From Flavobacteriaceae bacterium (GTDB lineage: Bacteria; Bacteroidota; Bacteroidia; Flavobacteriales; Flavobacteriaceae), in contig JAENXC010000018.1 in NCBI GenBank assembly GCA_016649715.1, forward strand, positions 1 to 64,000: a stretch of DNA of 64,000 nucleotides, written 5' to 3'. The position numbers and the translations under genes are program-made. Each line of letters begins with the position of its first letter. Position 1 is the stretch's first letter. The notes beneath the pieces were generated by a model. It was not told where the DNA came from. It did not search any database and saw only the letters and a list, made by a program, of their open reading frames with translations. Of this stretch, positions 59,455 through 64,000 are shown in pieces.

Positions 59455-60988
59455 AGGTTTTAATTAATTGGATTCTTTGAGTGAAAAAGGATTTTATTTG
59501 TGCATTGAATAAAACAGTAGTAATAACCAGAGTTACAAAAACCAATACTCCAACTAAAAAGAATTCTAAAAACCCATGGAGTGTAATTGCACTTACAATA
59601 TAATAAAGTACGGTTGTCGCAACGATAAGTGCAAGCAGGATTTTCGATGTAGTTTTAAACAAGATTTTTTTTTGCTGGCTATCAAGTTTTAAATGCCCGT
59701 TCCACCGCCAAATGTATAGTGCTACAAAAACACCACTTGTGGCAGCGATAGCAATTGGCAGGCCGTATACTCCAAAAAATTTCAATAGCAAATATAATAA
59801 CACAAGTTTTATCATTGATTCGAAAAAAACAGCATTGTTTGGAAACTTAATATCACCAGTAGTGCTTAGCAGATAACTTAAAGTATTGGAATAATAACTT
59901 AAAATTAGGGATAGCGCAATTAGAACGGTCATTAAATCGCCAAGGTAATTTTCCGTTCCTACCCACAAACCAACAAATGCTTTATTCAAAATTACAAATG
60001 CTGAAAAACCTAATAGTGAAATCGGCAATAAAAGATTTATTAATTTGATACAAAATCCTCTGAACTTTTCCAACATACTATCTGCAAAAAGGTGTGCCAT
60101 TGAAGGATACAGCACACCACCTACCCTGTCAAGTATTGTTTTAATTAATCCACCTGCTTTTTTTGTTACAGAGAAGTAAACTGCAATTTCGGGTGTTAGA
60201 AACATATTAATTAATGTGGGTTCTATATTACCTACTAATGAAGATCCCACTTTTGAAAGTAGTAGATTCGGTGTTAATAGTAAATAATCTTTCATAGTTA
60301 CCCACCGAATAGTAAACATTTTAATATGGTTTTTGGAGAACAATAGAAACAGATACACAATATTAGGAAGTATTGAAACTACTGTCCTTACCATCATTCC
60401 TGCAGGTATGGCCATAACTGTTTCTCTTTTTACCAACATGATATATGTAGTAATTAAACCTAAAGTAGCAGCAATAATTTGAATAATTTTTCCAAACAGT
60501 GGTTTTTGTAAGGCATTTAAAGTTCCCTCAATAAGGTTATTCATTAAGCCTAAAATGAGCGCAACCAAAGCAACTTGAAATGCTTCAGCAAGAACTTCTG
60601 TTTCTTCAGGACTCATTTGTTTAAAAAAAGATTCCAGGTTGATGCTTAATACATAGCCAGCAATAAATAGAATTGACATAAAAAAGGCATTTATTAGTAA
60701 GCCACTAAAAAAATAAGTGCTTATTCCATCAAAATTTTTTTTGCCATATTCGCGCGAAATTCGTTGTATAACTAAAGTTGCAATTCCCATGTCTAAAAAA
60801 GCTAAAACGGCTATAATACCACCTGTCCCTAGCCATAAACCATATAGCCTCTCGCCCAGATAATTTAAGTATAATGGCACAAAAGCCAATCCTTGAATAA
60901 TATCGATAACCATTACAGAATAGTTACCTACAATAAGGATTTTGACAGTTTTCCGCCGTGAGGGAGAGTCTAATTTAAATTGACTCAT
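59432..60988 (-). CDS. wzx: Wzx-like polysaccharide flippase
   Basis: The 518-aa membrane protein has about 12-14 hydrophobic helices and the start GNYSVMVIDIIQGLAFVPLY LNYLGERLYGLWLGTGGIIA, typical of the MATE/PST-type Wzx flippase. It moves the lipid-linked repeat unit across the inner membrane. It overlaps genes on both sides (23 and 14 nt). Confidence 0.9.
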   Translation of the reverse strand: MSQFKLDSPSRRKTVKILIVGNYSVMVIDIIQGLAFVPLYLNYLGERLYGLWLGTGGIIAVLAFLDMGIATLVIQRISREYGKKNFDGISTYFFSGLLINAFFMSILFIAGYVLSINLESFFKQMSPEETEVLAEAFQVALVALILGLMNNLIEGTLNALQKPLFGKIIQIIAATLGLITTYIMLVKRETVMAIPAGMMVRTVVSILPNIVYLFLLFSKNHIKMFTIRWVTMKDYLLLTPNLLLSKVGSSLVGNIEPTLINMFLTPEIAVYFSVTKKAGGLIKTILDRVGGVLYPSMAHLFADSMLEKFRGFCIKLINLLLPISLLGFSAFVILNKAFVGLWVGTENYLGDLMTVLIALSLILSYYSNTLSYLLSTTGDIKFPNNAVFFESMIKLVLLYLLLKFFGVYGLPIAIAATSGVFVALYIWRWNGHLKLDSQQKKILFKTTSKILLALIVATTVLYYIVSAITLHGFLEFFLVGVLVFVTLVITTVLFNAQIKSFFTQRIQLIKTYAKSKRY

Positions 60989-62171
60989 TTTCTTTTCTAT
61001 TTAAGACTATACTCAAAGCCACCTCCTTAAATTTAGCAACAGTAGTTCTTGGGGTAATATTTTTTAATCTATTAAATCCAATGTTTGACATTTCCAGATG
61101 TCTTGAATAATTTCTAGTTAGTTCTTCTATAGCAATTGCAATACTTTCAGGGTAATTTGGGTCAAATAAAGTTAGTTCTAAGTTATATTGTTCTAGAAAT
61201 TCAGTAATTGGAGGGATTGCTGAGGCTAAAACTGGCTTTTTAAATTTAAACGCTTCAAGAACTGCGCCACTGAAGGCTTCATATTTTGATGATGTTACAA
61301 CTGCATAGCATTCATTATATAATTTAAATACTTTCTCTCTTGAGACAAATCCCAAAAATTCGATAAAACTTCTTGCCTCGTACTTCTCAATTAATTTATC
61401 CAACACTTTTTGCCTGTTTAAATCAATTGGGCCAGTACAAATAAGTTTAAGTTGAGAACCAGGATTTTGTCGGTTGAAGTTACTTAGTCCAATAATTAAA
61501 TTCTCATGATTCTTATGCGTAGCATTGGCAGAAGGATAGTAGAGAAAATCACCTTTAGTAATATCGTTCTTTAATTCATTTTCCGTAAACGCATCATAAA
61601 GAAATGGTATTTCATTTAATTTTGATTTAACCTCAGGAAATAAGTCTAACATTCGTTTGTATGGATAAGGCCAAGAAACAATAACTGCTGCGCTCTTTTT
61701 TATCGCTTTTATTTGTTCTTTCATTACTTTTTTATTGCCCCCATCAGTATCCCATTCTCTAAAATCATGCATCACAAAAATAGTTTTTGATGGATCATGT
61801 ACAAATTTTTCTCTTTGAAAAGGATAAACTACAACATCAACCATCTTATCCATTTGATTAATCCATTTTTTTCTCAGTCCATAGAAAAAATTCTCTAAAG
61901 ATGGGATTGCTTTAATTAGTAATCGAATGAATAATCGCACTACTAAGAACTTCTTTGTTAAAATATATGTATTTCGATAAACATTATCCGTTAAGTAACC
62001 CACGTCTCCAATCCTTTCCTTATACCTTGATTCTGTGGCTGGCGGTATGTGAATAAAAATTTTATCATCAGGAAACTCATTTTTCCAGGCATTTACCAAC
62101 ATATAAAGATAATTCTCTATCCCACCAGATTTGGCAGGTATAATACTTCTGGCTTCAAAAAGTATTTTCAT
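60975..62171 (-). CDS. Family 4 glycosyltransferase
   Basis: The 398-aa GT-B enzyme has MKILFEARSIIPAKSGGIEN YLYMLVN (loop), FVMHDFREWD, YYPSANATHKNHENLIIGLS and the donor motif SSKYEAFSGAVLEAFKFKKP VLASAIPPITEFL. It is coupled to the GNAT gene (1-nt overlap) and to the flippase (14-nt overlap). Confidence 0.9.
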   Translation of the reverse strand: MKILFEARSIIPAKSGGIENYLYMLVNAWKNEFPDDKIFIHIPPATESRYKERIGDVGYLTDNVYRNTYILTKKFLVVRLFIRLLIKAIPSLENFFYGLRKKWINQMDKMVDVVVYPFQREKFVHDPSKTIFVMHDFREWDTDGGNKKVMKEQIKAIKKSAAVIVSWPYPYKRMLDLFPEVKSKLNEIPFLYDAFTENELKNDITKGDFLYYPSANATHKNHENLIIGLSNFNRQNPGSQLKLICTGPIDLNRQKVLDKLIEKYEARSFIEFLGFVSREKVFKLYNECYAVVTSSKYEAFSGAVLEAFKFKKPVLASAIPPITEFLEQYNLELTLFDPNYPESIAIAIEELTRNYSRHLEMSNIGFNRLKNITPRTTVAKFKEVALSIVLNRKENESI

Positions 62172-62602
62172 TATTTTGATTTACTTTTGTGATGTCTCAT
62201 TATATATATATCAGATTTTTCCTCCATAATTTTAAAACCTTTTTTTATATACAGATTTATAGCGGACAGATTAGTTTTATCAACAGATAAATAAATAGAA
62301 TCTGCATTTTTATTAGAAATTAAATCATTCATAATAAAATTACCAAAGCCCATTCTCCGATGTTTATCTGAAACCATAATTCCTAACCATATAATATCAT
62401 GATCTTTATCTAAATGCCCATATCCTACACAGACAATGCCCTCGTAATATAAATTTGTAACAATGTGGTTATTAAGTAAATAAGGAGAAAGATTTCTTTT
62501 TTCAAAATATCTAAAATTAATCCTAGCTATTGGATTTGCCAATAGAAATTCTTTTAAAAGAAATTGATTTTCTTCTCCAATTTGAATAATTTTATCTATC
62601 AT
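62171..62602 (-). CDS. GNAT N-acetyltransferase
   Basis: The 143-aa protein has a GNAT core with GIMVSDKHRRMGFGNFIMND (acetyl-CoA loop) and SVDKTNLSAINLYIKKGFKI. Directly after a perosamine-synthase-like gene (4-nt overlap), it probably N-acylates the amino sugar, e.g. to N-acetylperosamine; the substrate is inferred from context. Confidence 0.85.
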   Translation of the reverse strand: MIDKIIQIGEENQFLLKEFLLANPIARINFRYFEKRNLSPYLLNNHIVTNLYYEGIVCVGYGHLDKDHDIIWLGIMVSDKHRRMGFGNFIMNDLISNKNADSIYLSVDKTNLSAINLYIKKGFKIMEEKSDIYIMRHHKSKSK

Positions 62603-63705
62603 TTTAATATAGTATATAAATACTCTTTGATTTTATCACAAATAAACTTCACATCATTAAATTCAAGTTCAGGGTAACTTGGTAAATTTAAACCCCTTAA
62701 ACTTAAATCTTCTGCAATCGGGTGCCTGTTGTATTTTGCGGAGTACATAGGCATTGTATGTATTGGATAAAAAAGTGGTCTGGTTTCAATCCCTACATTA
62801 TCAAGATGCATTCTAATAGGGTCTCTTTGTTCATTAGATTTAAGTAAAATAGAAACCATCCAATAAGTATGTTTTACATTTGATTTCATTTGTTGAAATT
62901 CAACCGGTGCCCCAGATAGTAATTCTTGATACCATTTTGCAATCAATATTTTCTTTTCAATGATCTTATCGGCATTTTCAATCTGGGCTACACCTATAGC
63001 AGCGCAAATATTAGTCATACGGTAATTATAACCAATAATATCATGCCAATATTGCCGATGCATTGCCAATCCTTGTCCTTTGAATCTTACTGCTCTATCA
63101 AATAGAGTTGCATCATTTGTAACAACCATACCTCCTTCACCGGTTGTAATAGTTTTATTACCAAAAAAACTAAATATAGCAATATCTCCAAAAGTTCCTA
63201 CATGTTTATTATTATACGTTGATCCAAAAGCTTCAGCACAATCCTCTATTACGAATAATGAATATTCCCTTGCAATCTGCATTATTTCATCCATCTCAGC
63301 AGGATGTCCATAAAGGTGTACTACCATGATTGCCTTGGTTCTTGGAGTAATTTTATTCCTTATATCCAAAGGATCCAATTGCCATGTTATTTTTTCTGAA
63401 TCAACAAAAACAGGTTTTGCCCCAGTATAGGCAATTGAATTAACTGATGCGATATAAGTTAAAGTAGGCACAATAACTTCATCACCCTCACCGAGCCCAA
63501 GTGCGACTAAAGCAAGATGCAATGCAACTGTTCCATTACTAACTGCCGTTGCATATTTTACACCAATGTAATCACTGAACTTTTTTTCAAACTCATTAAC
63601 GAACTTTCCTTTTGAAGAAATCCACGTTGAGTCAAGACATTCATTGACATATCTTTTTTCATTGCCATTTAAGTATGGCTTATAAACAGGGTATTTAATA
63701 TTCAT
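62599..63705 (-). CDS. GDP-perosamine synthase-like aminotransferase (RfbE/Per type)
   Basis: The 368-aa DegT/DnrJ/EryC1 enzyme has NGNEKRYVNECLDSTWISSK GKFV, SNGTVALHLALVALGLGEGD EVIVPTLTYIASVN, VVHLYGHPAEM, and SFFGNKTITTGEGGMV with the PLP lysine. The pattern is close to V. cholerae RfbE, which makes GDP-perosamine from GDP-4-keto-6-deoxymannose. The preceding partial gene looks like the dehydratase that makes that substrate. Confidence 0.85.
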   Translation of the reverse strand: MNIKYPVYKPYLNGNEKRYVNECLDSTWISSKGKFVNEFEKKFSDYIGVKYATAVSNGTVALHLALVALGLGEGDEVIVPTLTYIASVNSIAYTGAKPVFVDSEKITWQLDPLDIRNKITPRTKAIMVVHLYGHPAEMDEIMQIAREYSLFVIEDCAEAFGSTYNNKHVGTFGDIAIFSFFGNKTITTGEGGMVVTNDATLFDRAVRFKGQGLAMHRQYWHDIIGYNYRMTNICAAIGVAQIENADKIIEKKILIAKWYQELLSGAPVEFQQMKSNVKHTYWMVSILLKSNEQRDPIRMHLDNVGIETRPLFYPIHTMPMYSAKYNRHPIAEDLSLRGLNLPSYPELEFNDVKFICDKIKEYLYTILK

Positions 63706-63910
63706 AATTTAACTATTAATAAGTGTATAATTAATTTTAATATTTTTTATGATTTAAAATATATTGTTGATTTAGATAATTCTTTTTAATATTTATATTG
63801 GTTCCTTTTAATTTAGATTTGCTTGCCACTAAAATGTTTGGTTGTGTCTGAAATTGATCAACTTCTGCAAATATTTGAAAAAACAATTTTGATTTTGTCA
63901 ATTCCAAAAT

Positions 63911-64000
63911 CTACTCAAAATAATTCAAGGTCCTATAACCTCCATCTTTTAAATACTTATCTTTTTGCATCAATTTTATTTCGCTTTGCATCATATCTTT
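63911..64000 (-). CDS. gmd: 3' end of a GDP-mannose 4,6-dehydratase-like gene (partial)
   Basis: The minus-strand frame entering from the window edge ends with MMQSEIKLMQKDKYLKDGGY RTLNYFE and TAG. The KYLKDGGY..LNYxE ending is the usual C-terminus of Bacteroidota Gmd proteins, and its place immediately upstream of a perosamine synthase fits. Only 29 residues are visible. The following 205 bp (63706-63910) hold no gene I can support. Confidence 0.6.
   Translation of the reverse strand, partial: KDMMQSEIKLMQKDKYLKDGGYRTLNYFE

Overview
The window looks like a chromosomal stretch of a Bacteroidota bacterium, most likely a flavobacterium. It is AT-rich and has a promoter with the Bacteroidota TTTG / TAnnTTTG pattern. 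It also carries a DUF6266-type protein and a Wzi/Wzc/Wza capsule locus of the kind seen in marine and soil Flavobacteriaceae. I worked by eye from sequence and translations; family names come from motif recognition, not from searches.

Region 1 (1-18515, plus strand) is a defence island. It opens with an Argonaute (MID-PIWI) gene whose catalytic positions look lost. This overlaps by 13 nt a 1085-aa protein, which overlaps by 7 nt a 1963-aa DUF1998-type helicase. The last two have the sizes and order of DruH and DruE of type III Druantia, so the locus reads as an Argonaute-Druantia operon. Next come a short relic of a second, diverged Argonaute 3' end and a 40-bp repeat. A five-gene cassette follows: a PIF1 helicase with at least 12 Trp-rich repeats, an Rx4H HEPN-like protein, a gamma-glutamylcyclotransferase-like protein, a small unknown, and a UvrD helicase with a C-terminal helix-turn-helix. 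A second copy of the 40-bp repeat and a 375-aa HTH protein close the island.

Region 2 (18516-20803) is largely non-coding, pyrimidine-skewed and richer in G+C than its neighbours. It holds several long nested inverted repeats and one convincing small ORF with an overlapping terminator. Region 3 (20804-25449) holds a minus-strand operon (unknown, DUF4407 membrane protein, OB-fold protein) divergent from a Ppx/GppA-like ATPase-fold protein, with terminator-like hairpins in the leader, followed by a DUF6266-type gene.

Region 4 (25734-64000, almost all minus strand) is a capsule or exopolysaccharide locus transcribed right to left. It starts with the end of a gene resembling GDP-mannose 4,6-dehydratase, a perosamine-synthase-like aminotransferase and a GNAT. 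Glycosyltransferases, a Wzx flippase and a Wzy polymerase follow, then asparagine synthase, a bi-domain oxidoreductase, a heparinase-like protein and a WbuB-like transferase. The distal end holds the bacillosamine-type PglC/D/E/F set and the export proteins Wza, Wzc and Wzi. Many recombination scars interrupt it: an IS3-family element with identifiable ends, a zeta-toxin module, an AAA/DUF4143 ATPase, a GIY-YIG gene, a three-gene cassette of unknowns, broken sugar transferases, a nonsense-mutated acetyltransferase, and several tandem-repeat families that often end exactly at stop codons.
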